Origin: a virus | IMG/VR virus record: IMGVR_UViG_3300045971_001051 | Location: 1 to 29,199 of that record | Length of the DNA stretch: 29,199 nt | Direction: 5' to 3' (one strand) | Part shown: one piece after another, positions 1 to 7,935 of the stretch | Position numbering within the stretch: the stretch's first letter is position 1 | Layout: every line of letters begins with the position of its first letter | Position numbers and translations under genes: made by a program | The notes under the pieces: model-generated | What the model saw: the letters and a program-made list of their open reading frames with translations, nothing else | The model's database searches: none | Told to the model about the DNA's origin: nothing

Positions 1-1
1 G

Positions 2-1174
2 GCATTGCGGTTGAATAAAAACCGTGGCCATGATGACGAAGCCCTGCTTAAAAAGTTCTTTAACTCGGAGGATTTGAAAGACTGGGGTTTTGGCGAGGAT
101 GAATTGAATGAGATATTTAGCGAAGCTGATATGGAAAAGTTTGAGCCGCAAAGCCTGCAGGAAAAATTTATCATTCCTCCATTCTCCATTTTTGATACAA
201 GGCAGGGATATTGGCAGGATAGGAAAAAACAGTGGCTATCACTTGGATTTAATAGCCAGGAAACCCGGGAAGACGTGGAGCTGGTGGCTAAGAGTGGACA
301 GAGCCCGGCGATTTATGAGTTGCGAAATAAAATGCGGGATAAACTGAAGCGTGAACCAGAGTGGGATGAAATTATTGAGGATGCTAAGCGGAAAGGAATG
401 CATATTTATGAAGGCGCCAGCATATTTGATCCGGTACTGGCTGAAATTTGCTATAAATGGTTTTGCCCGGAAGGAGGAACAATATTGGATCCATTTGCAG
501 GCGGATCTGTTAGAGGAATAGTAGCAAATAAACTTGGCTTTGACTACTATGGAATTGATTTAAGAGAAGACCAGGTTAGTGCCAATATCAAACAGGCTGA
601 AAAGTTGTGCCTGGAAGATAAATTCCCTATCTGGATAAAGGGAGATAGCAACGACGTATTGGATAAAAATTTTGTTCCGGATAACGTGGATTTTATTTTC
701 TCCTGTCCACCCTACCACGACCTGGAGCAATACAGCGATGATCCTGCAGACTTAAGCAATATGGATTATCCCACATTCTGTGATATCTATTGGTCCATCA
801 TTCAAAAATCCATAAAGAAATTAAAACCCAATCGCTTTGCCTGCTTTGTTGTTGGTGATATTCGGGATAAGGATGGCTTTTATAGAAACTTTGTGAGTGA
901 AACGATTGAAGCTTTTACCATGCAGCCAGCAGATAATGAGGTGATGCATTTATACAATGAAATTATCTTGATCAATGTTGCGGGCTCACTTCCCATCCGT
1001 GTTGGTAGACAGTTTGAAAATAGCCGAAAAGTAGGAAAGATGCATCAAAATGTACTGGTGTTTTACAAAGGTGATCCGAAGAAAATAAAAGAAGAATTTC
1101 CAGAAATAAAGGTGGTGGAATACTTGCAGGAGTTGAATTATCAACCCAATATTGCCTTGTCGGTTATTGATTAA
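2..1174 (+). CDS. ParB-type DNA methyltransferase, 5' end missing
   Basis: This is the C-terminal part of a DNA methyltransferase; the frame is open to the left edge, so the true start lies upstream. The first 40 residues resemble the linker that follows a ParB-like nuclease domain in phage ParB-methylase fusions. The catalytic part has the S-adenosylmethionine motif DPFAGGS at about residues 162-168 of the visible protein and the catalytic SCPPY motif at 233-237, which points to N4-cytosine or N6-adenine methylation. The SAM motif precedes the catalytic motif. The likely role is to modify phage DNA against restriction, or to mark DNA before packaging. It ends 151 bp before the terminase genes on the same strand. 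The methyltransferase call is firm; the target base and the missing ParB domain are inferred. Confidence 0.88.
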   Translation, partial: ALRLNKNRGHDDEALLKKFFNSEDLKDWGFGEDELNEIFSEADMEKFEPQSLQEKFIIPPFSIFDTRQGYWQDRKKQWLSLGFNSQETREDVELVAKSGQSPAIYELRNKMRDKLKREPEWDEIIEDAKRKGMHIYEGASIFDPVLAEICYKWFCPEGGTILDPFAGGSVRGIVANKLGFDYYGIDLREDQVSANIKQAEKLCLEDKFPIWIKGDSNDVLDKNFVPDNVDFIFSCPPYHDLEQYSDDPADLSNMDYPTFCDIYWSIIQKSIKKLKPNRFACFVVGDIRDKDGFYRNFVSETIEAFTMQPADNEVMHLYNEIILINVAGSLPIRVGRQFENSRKVGKMHQNVLVFYKGDPKKIKEEFPEIKVVEYLQELNYQPNIALSVID

Positions 1175-1264
1175 CAGACAGGTTTTATGCTATATTTTCT
1201 GCCATGCAAATGGTTCTTTTGAGACGAGTTTTTGACCTGAATAAAAACCACTGAAAAGATTTTT

Positions 1265-1292
1265 CACGGTGCAACCAAACAGTTGCACCGTG
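1265..1292. repeat. 11-bp perfect inverted repeat before the terminase genes
   Basis: CACGGTGCAAC (1265-1275) and its exact reverse complement GTTGCACCGTG (1282-1292) flank a 6-base spacer. No T-run follows on either strand, so an intrinsic terminator is unlikely. It lies 33 bp before the chosen start of the small terminase gene. An operator, or a terminase recognition site near terS, is more plausible, but this is inferred from position only. Confidence 0.6.
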
Positions 1293-1325
1293 CCGGTTGA
1301 ATCACTATCAACAATACTGTTACTC

Positions 1326-1781
1326 ATGGCTACAAACAAGAAACCAGTCGCTAAGAAGAAGGCTGCTCCAAAAAAGAAGGCTGCCACCAAAAAGAAGCCG
1401 CAGCGGAAACCAACAAAAGTAGATGCAGCGGAAAAGAAACGGCGGGATTGGGAGATCCACAATGACCTGATCAGCGAGGCTTTCTTTACTTCCATTCTCA
1501 AGAACAAAAAATTCCCCACCTATCAATCGATTGCCAACCAGCTGGACCTGGATGTAAAAACAGTTCAACGCCATCTGAAGGATGATGAAATGTTTGAGGA
1601 TTTAAAAGTAAAACTGAATGCTTTGAAAAGTAAGGCGCTGCTTACCCTGGCCATGAAAGCAATTAAAGGTGATAGCCACCACTGGACCAGGTTATTCTTT
1701 GAAGTTACCGAGGAAGTAAAAGGCAAGGATAATAATATTACCATCTTCATAAACGGCAAACCTGCAGGTGCCGGTAGTTAA
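1326..1781 (+). CDS. terS: terminase small subunit (DNA-recognition subunit)
   Basis: This 151-residue protein is the likely small terminase subunit, which binds the packaging site and delivers phage DNA to the large subunit. Residues 63-86 form a clear helix-turn-helix (YQSIANQLDLDVKTVQRHL). Residues 4-40 are an unusual Lys/Ala/Pro tail with KKAAPKKK-type repeats, like the basic tails of histone H1-type proteins, probably giving extra non-specific DNA binding. The ATG at 1326 is chosen because the upstream in-frame start at 1269 would lie inside the 11-bp palindrome. The gene overlaps the start of terL by 14 bp. The call rests on the helix-turn-helix, size and position beside terL. Confidence 0.8.
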   Translation: MATNKKPVAKKKAAPKKKAATKKKPQRKPTKVDAAEKKRRDWEIHNDLISEAFFTSILKNKKFPTYQSIANQLDLDVKTVQRHLKDDEMFEDLKVKLNALKSKALLTLAMKAIKGDSHHWTRLFFEVTEEVKGKDNNITIFINGKPAGAGS

Positions 1782-3411
1782 TATCAATATTGACTATGAC
1801 AGTGTATTTCTACCTGTTTATAAGCCGCTCAGAACTACTGATGCCCGGCTAAAATTTGTGTATGGTGGCCGTGATAGCGGTAAAAGTCGCGACCGTGCCC
1901 AACAGAAAATATTGGACTGCCTTCAAAATAAATACTTCCGGTGTATTCTAATTAAGAAAACAGCCAATTCAATTAAGGATAGCCAATGGCAGCTGATAAA
2001 AGATATTTGCGAGGAATGGCATATTGATCATTTATTCCAGTTTAATACCAGCCCATTAGAAATTAAATGCAAGGTGAACGGCAATAAGTTCATTTGCCGG
2101 GGGATGGATGATCCGGCAAAAATTAAATCTATTAATGAGCCCAGCGATGCATGGATTGAAGAAGGTAACCAGCTAACCATTGAAGACTGGATCTATATCA
2201 TTACCACATTAAGGAGTAACCGTGGACCAGTTGGTATTGATATGACTTTCAATACTGAAACCCGGGGCGATTATGAAGACTTCTGGTTGTATAAAGAATA
2301 CTTTAGTCATACATCAGAGAAAAGCTTTACCCATACTAAAACCATCAGCTTTGGCAATGAAAAGGTAGATCTTAAATACATTGCTGTTCATAGTACCTAC
2401 CATGATAATCCATATGTAAGCATTGAAAGGAAGGCGTATCATGAGGGCTTACAGACTTTAAATTATTACTGGTACCGGGTATTTACGCAGGGCCTTTGGG
2501 GAAATGAAGAAAACAATAGTCCATGGTTGTTTGCATTTGCAAGGAATAAGCATGTAAGCCCGGTGGAACTATTTGCCAAACGATCGGAAACACTTTATTT
2601 ATCCTTTGACTTTAATAGAAACCCGCATGCATGCAGCATTATTCAATGGTTTGATGAGACTGTTTGGATTATTGAAGTGCTGAAAATTCCCAATGTTGGA
2701 ACAGAAGGAATTTGCGAGATTGTCCGGGAAAAATATCCGGGCTATCTGTACATGATTACCGGGGATTATTCCGGCGATACAGTTTCATCACTATTTAAAG
2801 AGCATGTTACCAATTATACCATCATCAAAAAAGTATTGAAATTAAATGAAGGTCAGGTAAAAATAACTCCAAATCCAAGGCTGGAGAAAAACCAAACACT
2901 GGTAAACATGATATTCCAGAAATACAAAGTGCTGATGTGTCCGGTAAAAGCGAAGGCTGCTATTTATGATGCTGAGAAAGTAAAGACCCGGGCCGATGGC
3001 ACAATCGTGAAGGTTGATAGAAATGATCCGGCCCAACAGGCGGATGTACTGGATACAATGCGTTATTGGTTCAACCAGTTTATGGGATGGTTTATTAAAA
3101 AGAATGAGACGGTATCTTACACCAAAGCCGGTGAAGCCGAAGCAAAAGAAGAAGCTTTTAAAGAAAAAGTAAAGGCATACCATGAAATAATTGCGAATGC
3201 TACCAAAGGCGTGGATGTGATAGATGACGCCATCATTGCCATATCGAACGGTAACCTGGTGATCTGCACAAAACCAGAATATGAAAAAATGGTTCGCAAT
3301 GCCATCCTCACCCAGGCCGGTAAATGGATTGAAAAAAATGATAGCATAAGAGCAGAAATAGCCCTCAATGAAATTAAACGCCTGGATAAACGATTTAAGA
3401 ATGGCAAATAA
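1768..3411 (+). CDS. terL: terminase large subunit (packaging ATPase and nuclease)
   Basis: The large terminase subunit pumps DNA into the prohead and cuts it. The ATPase part has Walker A GGRDSGKS at residues 33-40 and Walker B AWIEE at 128-132. The RNase H-like nuclease part has SFDFNRNP at 279-286, GDYSGDT at 332-338 and ADVLDTMRYW at 425-434, which supply the metal-binding acidic residues. This matches the PBSX/Terminase_3 type. Residues after about 440 add some 105 residues, rich in Lys and Glu, beyond the last nuclease motif. Start is GTG at 1768, inside the end of terS, which suggests translational coupling. The 3' end overlaps the glycosyltransferase start by 11 bp. The protein looks complete. 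Confidence 0.95.
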   Translation: MPVVNINIDYDSVFLPVYKPLRTTDARLKFVYGGRDSGKSRDRAQQKILDCLQNKYFRCILIKKTANSIKDSQWQLIKDICEEWHIDHLFQFNTSPLEIKCKVNGNKFICRGMDDPAKIKSINEPSDAWIEEGNQLTIEDWIYIITTLRSNRGPVGIDMTFNTETRGDYEDFWLYKEYFSHTSEKSFTHTKTISFGNEKVDLKYIAVHSTYHDNPYVSIERKAYHEGLQTLNYYWYRVFTQGLWGNEENNSPWLFAFARNKHVSPVELFAKRSETLYLSFDFNRNPHACSIIQWFDETVWIIEVLKIPNVGTEGICEIVREKYPGYLYMITGDYSGDTVSSLFKEHVTNYTIIKKVLKLNEGQVKITPNPRLEKNQTLVNMIFQKYKVLMCPVKAKAAIYDAEKVKTRADGTIVKVDRNDPAQQADVLDTMRYWFNQFMGWFIKKNETVSYTKAGEAEAKEEAFKEKVKAYHEIIANATKGVDVIDDAIIAISNGNLVICTKPEYEKMVRNAILTQAGKWIEKNDSIRAEIALNEIKRLDKRFKNGK

Positions 3412-4003
3412 AATATTCTGCATCAACCTGGATAGAAGGCCCGACCGATGGTTGCATGCGCAGGAACAATTTAATAAGCATGGTTTGATGGTGGAACGTT
3501 TTGCGGCTATTGATGGCAATGATTTTATCAGAAGCTACCCGGCAGACAATGCCAATAACGGCTGCACCCTCTCCCACTATTTTATCATTGAACGGGCAAA
3601 GCTGCTGGGTTATGAATCTGTGATGATTTTTGAGGATGACATTGTATTGCATGATCAGTTTAAAGAACTACTAGCTGAATGCCTGAATGATTTACCGGCA
3701 GATTGGGATATGTTATATTTCGGAGGCAGCCACCGTGAGAAGCCTTCGCCGGTTAATGAGCATATTCTACGGGTAAATAAAACGCTTACAACGCATGGTT
3801 ATATCGTCCGAAATACAATGTTTGATAAGGTGATTGATAATTTTAAAAACCTGGATAACCCGGTAGACTGCTTTTATGCGGCCTGGCAGCAGGAGTTTAA
3901 TATTTATATTACCAATCCGCCAATAGCCTGGCAAAAAGGAGGATACTCCGATATCTGCAATAGAGAAATGTATTATGATTGGATAAAGACCAATGATCAG
4001 TGA
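3401..4003 (+). CDS. glycosyltransferase family 25 (LPS-type)
   Basis: A 200-residue family 25 glycosyltransferase of the kind that adds sugars to lipopolysaccharide. It shows the family's opening strand KIFCINLDRRPDRW (residues 4-17), ERFAAIDG (32-39), the GCTLSHY segment (54-60) and the metal/sugar-nucleotide EDD at 78-80, and ends with the usual Q-x3-YSDI region. ATG 3401 is chosen over the in-frame ATG at 3368 because the family motif begins only three residues later. It overlaps terL by 11 bp, so it is part of the packaging operon and not a loose insertion. It may glycosylate a virion protein or alter host surface sugars; the acceptor cannot be read from sequence. The family call is strong. 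Confidence 0.9.
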   Translation: MANKIFCINLDRRPDRWLHAQEQFNKHGLMVERFAAIDGNDFIRSYPADNANNGCTLSHYFIIERAKLLGYESVMIFEDDIVLHDQFKELLAECLNDLPADWDMLYFGGSHREKPSPVNEHILRVNKTLTTHGYIVRNTMFDKVIDNFKNLDNPVDCFYAAWQQEFNIYITNPPIAWQKGGYSDICNREMYYDWIKTNDQ

Positions 4004-4004
4004 T

Positions 4005-4253
4005 TTAAGTCAGGTATCCATCTGCACTGATTACGCCAAATGTTGCATTCAGACCGTCACGTACCGTATCATAATCCAACAAAATAATGGCACTCGTTCC
4101 AAAAATAAAGAAGAATTCTACGCATGGTGTACTTACTGCACCCGGATCAACCGGAACATCGGCATGATGTGCTACCCGTTCAATGTGATCGCTGTTGATG
4201 ATATTTCTTTCGCTTTCCAGCGCTGCATTGTAGACCGGGTAATCGAAGTACAT
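4005..4253 (-). CDS. small protein of unknown function, minus strand
   Basis: An 82-residue protein not recognised from any family. Codon use on this strand is like the neighbouring genes, the stop lies one base from the end of the converging glycosyltransferase gene, and the start is 16 bases from a TAnnTTTG promoter box on the minus strand (4270-4277). These points favour it over the plus-strand open frame that covers the same DNA. It has no signal peptide or clear membrane segment, although its middle is rich in Phe and Ile. It is transcribed away from the tail block, from the shared 35-bp palindrome. It could be a minor virion protein or a regulator; nothing decides. Confidence 0.65.
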   Translation of the reverse strand: MYFDYPVYNAALESERNIINSDHIERVAHHADVPVDPGAVSTPCVEFFFIFGTSAIILLDYDTVRDGLNATFGVISADGYLT

Positions 4254-4263
4254 AAAATTATTT

Positions 4264-4298
4264 TAGTCTCAAAGATAAATATTTTATCAATTAGACTA
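4264..4298. promoter_or_regulatory. 35-bp palindromic operator, copy A
   Basis: The site reads TAGTCT-N4-GATAAA-N3-TTTATC-N4-AGACTA, two nested perfect inverted repeats centred on 4281. It lies between divergent genes, and its edges overlap both promoter boxes. A second copy with the same architecture is at 28907-28941. The two-fold symmetry fits a dimeric or tetrameric regulator. Because it covers the -33 region of both promoters, and neither has a good -33 TTG, the regulator may be an activator; a repressor is also possible. Confidence 0.75.
4270..4277 (-). promoter_or_regulatory. minus-strand -7 box TATCTTTG
   Basis: On the minus strand the sequence is TATCTTTG, an exact match to the Bacteroidota -7 consensus TAnnTTTG. 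It lies 16 bases before the ATG of the gene at 4253, inside the 35-bp palindrome. No -33 TTG is seen at the usual distance. Confidence 0.5.
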
Positions 4299-4304
4299 CA
4301 TTTG
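4297..4304 (+). promoter_or_regulatory. plus-strand -7 box TACATTTG
   Basis: TACATTTG matches the Bacteroidota TAnnTTTG box and lies 16 bases before the ATG at 4321, mirroring the minus-strand box. The same TACATTTGTTAA string follows the palindrome in copy B. It probably drives the long tail block. Confidence 0.6.
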
Positions 4305-4320
4305 TTAAAAATACTTTCGA

Positions 4321-4917
4321 ATGAGTTGCGAAACCGGATGTTTTGAGGCTGAAATTGAAAGCTGCAATGACATTGTAGTAAGGGCTGGATTTCCGGCTAA
4401 TTTCCCTCTATACTGGCTGCTGCAGCGTGCATTTAGCCATAACATTCACCAATGCATTACCCTTACTAACTCTGATGGTGACCTAATCATTCCAAAGGCT
4501 GATTTACCAGCCGGCCTACTTATAAAAGGTGGACAATATAAAATACGGATCAAGAACGGTAATGATTATCTGCAACCGGTTACTTTTCTTTTTGGTGGTA
4601 CTCAATACTCCTGCATCATGGCTGAGTTGAATAGTGTGAATCGGGATGAATCGGACAATAGTGAGACGAATGTTATTCAGTTTAAAGAATCAATTATTCC
4701 TGGTGATGCTCCTTCAGCACCCAATTCTATCGTGTACCCATTTGCGAATGAAACGGAGTTTACCTACAATCATAACCTGGGAAGGATCGTTGATGTGAGT
4801 ATTTATAACCTGGCCGGAAATCCATTAATTGCTACTGTAACGGATGATACCGTTAATCATAATTATATCACTGTAAGCTTTACTTCTGCTACCAGCGGAA
4901 GACTGCTTATTCAGTAA
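4321..4917 (+). CDS. putative tail or appendage protein, first gene of the tail block
   Basis: A 198-residue protein of unknown family, first in the long plus-strand block. Residues 1-110 form a Cys-containing, mostly beta-type region; the last 65 residues (PFANETEFTYNHNLGRIVDV onward) look like a small beta-sandwich of the kind that ends phage fibre proteins. A related HGFGTRDVEVVV-type ending is present in the next gene. Start ATG 4321 follows the TACATTTG box by 16 bases, leaving a very short leader. No enzyme motif is visible. The role as a virion appendage is inferred from context and composition. Confidence 0.6.
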   Translation: MSCETGCFEAEIESCNDIVVRAGFPANFPLYWLLQRAFSHNIHQCITLTNSDGDLIIPKADLPAGLLIKGGQYKIRIKNGNDYLQPVTFLFGGTQYSCIMAELNSVNRDESDNSETNVIQFKESIIPGDAPSAPNSIVYPFANETEFTYNHNLGRIVDVSIYNLAGNPLIATVTDDTVNHNYITVSFTSATSGRLLIQ

Positions 4918-4927
4918 ATTTTCATAA

Positions 4928-5725
4928 ATGGCACATCAAGTTAAAACCACCTTCGATTTTGTAAATGAAGGTAAAATTGTCAATCTGCCTGATGGTATCA
5001 ATCCGCAAGATGCGGCTACCGTGGCGCAATTGAATGCTGCTATTGAGGGCCTTTCGCCAAAGGATAGTTGCCGGGTGAGTACAGTAAGCAATATCAGCAT
5101 TGCCTCACCGGGAGCTACTATTGATGGAATTACTATGGTAAGCGGAGATCGGGTATTGGTAAAATCTCAAACTACTACCTCCGAGAATGGTATCTACAAC
5201 TGGAATGGATCAGTAGTGCCAATGACCAGGTCTGCAGATGCCAGTACGGCCAATGAGTTGGAAGCAGCAATAACCGCCGTGGAAGAAGGCACGAATGCCA
5301 ATACCAGCTGGAGGCAAACAACGGTAAACTTTACGTTGGGAAGTGGAGCAGTGGCATGGATACAATTTGGCACAGGATCATCCGCTGCTTCGGAAACCAG
5401 CCAGGGTATTGCAGAGATTGCTACACAGGCAGAAACGGATGCCGGTGTGGATGATGCCCGATTTATTACGCCATTGAAATTAAAGACGGCTTCTTTTACA
5501 GCAAAGATGGCCAGCGCCCTGATTGGAGATGGAAGTGCTACACAGTATGATCTTGCTCATGGTTTTGGAACCCGTGATGTAGAAGTTGTAGTTCGCCGCA
5601 ACTCTTCGCCCTGGGATAAAGTAATTGTAGATGATGAAGCGCCCGATGCCAATACGGTGAGAGTTCGTTTTAATGTAGCACCTGCTTCCAACGCTTATAA
5701 AGTAACAGTATTTGCCAAGCAATAA
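4928..5725 (+). CDS. tail fibre-like protein, paralogue of the gene at 7936
   Basis: A 265-residue fibre-like protein. Residues 10-35 carry the motif DF-x-N-x-G-x-I-x-NLPDG-x2-PQDAATVAQL, a form of the phage fibre linker in which NLP and DAAT recur. Residues 45-150 repeat a module with VLVKSQTT-x-SENGIY also present in the protein at 7936, so the two are paralogues. The C-terminal 70 residues (DLAHGFGTRDVEVVVRR) form a beta-type tip domain. It starts 10 bases after the preceding gene and ends in a TAATG overlap with the next. It probably forms part of a receptor-contacting appendage; binding specificity cannot be inferred. Confidence 0.7.
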   Translation: MAHQVKTTFDFVNEGKIVNLPDGINPQDAATVAQLNAAIEGLSPKDSCRVSTVSNISIASPGATIDGITMVSGDRVLVKSQTTTSENGIYNWNGSVVPMTRSADASTANELEAAITAVEEGTNANTSWRQTTVNFTLGSGAVAWIQFGTGSSAASETSQGIAEIATQAETDAGVDDARFITPLKLKTASFTAKMASALIGDGSATQYDLAHGFGTRDVEVVVRRNSSPWDKVIVDDEAPDANTVRVRFNVAPASNAYKVTVFAKQ

Positions 5726-5934
5726 TGGCGGTTGAAATAAAAACCATATTGAGTCACGAAGTATTAAGTGCTTCTCCTGCAGGTAGCCCGCCTGCTGGTT
5801 TTTTGTGGCAATATGCACTGGCTGATGGCTTTTACGAAAAGAATAGCAGCGGAGTAGAAACGAAAATTACCAATGTTTCCGGGGCTGGAATATCAGCAGA
5901 GGAGTCAATTATCAACGCATTAATTTTTGGTTAA
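5725..5934 (+). CDS. small virion-block protein, unknown
   Basis: A 69-residue protein whose ATG overlaps the preceding stop codon (TAATG), a sign of translational coupling. The centre is rich in Pro, Gly and Ala (SPAGSPPAGFLW) followed by YALADGFYEKNSSG, which resembles short capping or fibre-associated proteins, but no family is recognised. The next gene begins right after its stop. Confidence 0.6.
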   Translation: MAVEIKTILSHEVLSASPAGSPPAGFLWQYALADGFYEKNSSGVETKITNVSGAGISAEESIINALIFG

Positions 5935-6468
5935 ATGAAAATAGCAGTAACACCCAATTATACGTTTATTCCTGCCAGTAATTCAATCGTTACCGGCATT
6001 ACTAATTTTAGTGTAAAGCGGTTGTATGCGATCATTAATTTAACAACCGATACCATCATCATGGCTACGGCCACCTCTGGAAAAGGTACTTCCAGCTACA
6101 ATTCAGCTACCGATACGCTGGTATTGGATTATAATACCAGCGCAATGAATGCAACTGATATTTTGCAGTTTTTTTATGATGATGAATCGGTGGAGGTAAA
6201 CAATGCGCAAATAGTTGCGGTACTTGACAGGATGCTTGCGATGTGGAGCAATTTGCGAGATATAACCGCAGGCTTGCGGGTATCCATTCAGAATATTCCA
6301 CAGGTAACTATAAATAGTGGAACACTTACCCAGGTAACAACAGTACCAACTGTAGCCAGTGTAACCAATCAGGTTCAAATGGGCGGTTACCAGGCAGCAC
6401 AACAGGTGCCGGCGCTGCAAAACATGGCAGCCGTTCAAAGCAATATTAATAATATTCAAATTACATAG
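5935..6468 (+). CDS. putative tail appendage protein
   Basis: A 177-residue protein of unknown family. The first 95 residues look like a compact beta domain (YTFIPASNSIVTGI, then LQFFYDDESVEVNN). Residues 95-120 are predicted helical (LDRMLAMWSNLRDITAGLRV), and the rest is a Gln/Asn/Thr/Val-rich low-complexity tail with PQVTIN and QVPALQN. Such an order, globular head, helix and flexible tail, suits a small trimeric appendage, but that is inference. It abuts its upstream neighbour directly. Confidence 0.6.
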   Translation: MKIAVTPNYTFIPASNSIVTGITNFSVKRLYAIINLTTDTIIMATATSGKGTSSYNSATDTLVLDYNTSAMNATDILQFFYDDESVEVNNAQIVAVLDRMLAMWSNLRDITAGLRVSIQNIPQVTINSGTLTQVTTVPTVASVTNQVQMGGYQAAQQVPALQNMAAVQSNINNIQIT

Positions 6469-6471
6469 TTT

Positions 6472-7899
6472 ATGCCTACTGCAACGAATCTTAATATTCC
6501 GCTTATACACAGAAAGGAGTGGCAAATGATGACACCTGCACCTATCACAACAGCTGCGGGCGCATTTGTGATAACAGATGTTAAAGAGCTGGATAACCTG
6601 GCTTTGTTCATGAGCAGTGCAACAGTACATTACCTGTATCATCATGATGAGGATGCATTTGTACAGATACCATCAGGTGCGCTAGCAGGAACTTTTGGAG
6701 CTGGTTCCTGCGGGTGTCGCAGTAGATGGAGCGGTACTTTAACAGCGAATGGAGGAAGTACAACTACAGCAACAACAACGGCTTTGATAAGTGGTATTGC
6801 TATTGGGAAAACAGTACGGTTTTTAACCGGCTTGAATGCGGGCAAAGAAGCAGTAATTACCGGGGCATTAATAGTTCCGGCTGGTACCAGTACCATTCAA
6901 TTTGCAGCATTGGGTAGTGCTGTGGCAAACACCGATACTTTTATTATTGATACCGGCAGATTTTATGTTGTGAATGCTGGTACACTGGCTGCTGGATCAT
7001 TTAAAAGCTATGATCCATTGTTAGGCACCTGGGCTACTTTGGTTAATACCAATTTACCCGCAACCATTGGTACTGATGGCAGATTGGTAGCTACTCCTTC
7101 AAATGATGTATTTGTTACTGGTACTGCAACAGCTGGTGCGGCATCCACTATCACAAATGGTGCAAAAACATGGACAGTAAACCAATGGACTAATTACCAG
7201 ATCAGGATTACAGCAGGAACCGGAATTGGGCAGATCAGAACCATTGCAAGCAATACAGGTACAGTAATTACCACTTCAGCGGCCTGGACAACGAACCCGG
7301 ATGCTACTTCTGTGTATGAGATTACTGGTAATGATGATTTCCTTTATTTTATTGGCAATAATGCCATTACAATGTACCGGTATTCTATCAGTGCAAATAC
7401 CTGGACAGTAATGGCACCCACTACTGCGAGGGGCAGTGCACCTTCAACAGGAATGAGTGCCAATTGGGTTGGTATTACAGGCGATGCTAACTGGGCCAAT
7501 GAAAGTAATATTCAGGATGGCAGGTATATCTTTTCTTTCAGGGGTGGTGCTGGTGCTTTAGTGGATAGATTTGATATAGCCGGCGGTACGGCTGGAGCTG
7601 GTGTATGGGCAGCTATTACTTATATCAACCAGGTAGAAACATTTACTACCGGCAGCTCATACGCTGTGAATGGCCGGTATATTTTCATCCGTAAAGATGC
7701 AACACATCGTTATTTTAAATTTAGCGTGAGAGGGAATTATTTGGAGCCACTTAGTACAAACTTATACCCGGATGGAGCTGCTTTACTTGGTGATAAATTA
7801 TGGATTAAAAATTATGCCGAATCGGGTACTGTAAAATTATCCTGGTTGTATAGTTTGCGAAATACCGGAACTGAATTGCACAGAATGCTTTTGTACTAA
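6472..7899 (+). CDS. tail appendage protein with Kelch-like and GTGxGQxR repeats
   Basis: A 475-residue beta-rich protein. Two related modules occupy about residues 88-160 and 216-285; the second has the pattern W-x2-YQIRI-x2-GTGIGQIRTIASN and ends with AAWTTNPDATSVYEI, a repeat I recognise from other phage and bacterial surface proteins. Between and after them are Kelch-like strands (YDPLLGTWATL near 180, YRYSISANTWTVMAP near 302), so the fold may include a propeller. It has no catalytic motif. It probably forms an outer part of the tail fibre or host-binding device. Confidence 0.65.
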   Translation: MPTATNLNIPLIHRKEWQMMTPAPITTAAGAFVITDVKELDNLALFMSSATVHYLYHHDEDAFVQIPSGALAGTFGAGSCGCRSRWSGTLTANGGSTTTATTTALISGIAIGKTVRFLTGLNAGKEAVITGALIVPAGTSTIQFAALGSAVANTDTFIIDTGRFYVVNAGTLAAGSFKSYDPLLGTWATLVNTNLPATIGTDGRLVATPSNDVFVTGTATAGAASTITNGAKTWTVNQWTNYQIRITAGTGIGQIRTIASNTGTVITTSAAWTTNPDATSVYEITGNDDFLYFIGNNAITMYRYSISANTWTVMAPTTARGSAPSTGMSANWVGITGDANWANESNIQDGRYIFSFRGGAGALVDRFDIAGGTAGAGVWAAITYINQVETFTTGSSYAVNGRYIFIRKDATHRYFKFSVRGNYLEPLSTNLYPDGAALLGDKLWIKNYAESGTVKLSWLYSLRNTGTELHRMLLY

Positions 7900-7935
7900 T
7901 GTTTAAATTAAACTGATAAAAGGAAGATTTATTTA

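Noticed and set aside
2842-3519. Long minus-strand frame of 225 codons
   Set aside because: It lies opposite terL and the glycosyltransferase, whose motifs are unmistakable, and its product has a Phe/Ile/Cys-rich composition typical of antisense frames.
3993-4346. Plus-strand open frame over the minus-strand gene at 4005-4253
   Set aside because: Its protein has an unlikely composition, it runs through the palindrome and promoter region and past the start at 4321, and the minus-strand frame has normal codon use and its own promoter box.
7901-7913. Palindrome GTTTAA-A-TTAAAC in a gap of the tail block
   Set aside because: It is short and made almost only of A and T, so chance is likely; no promoter box is near.
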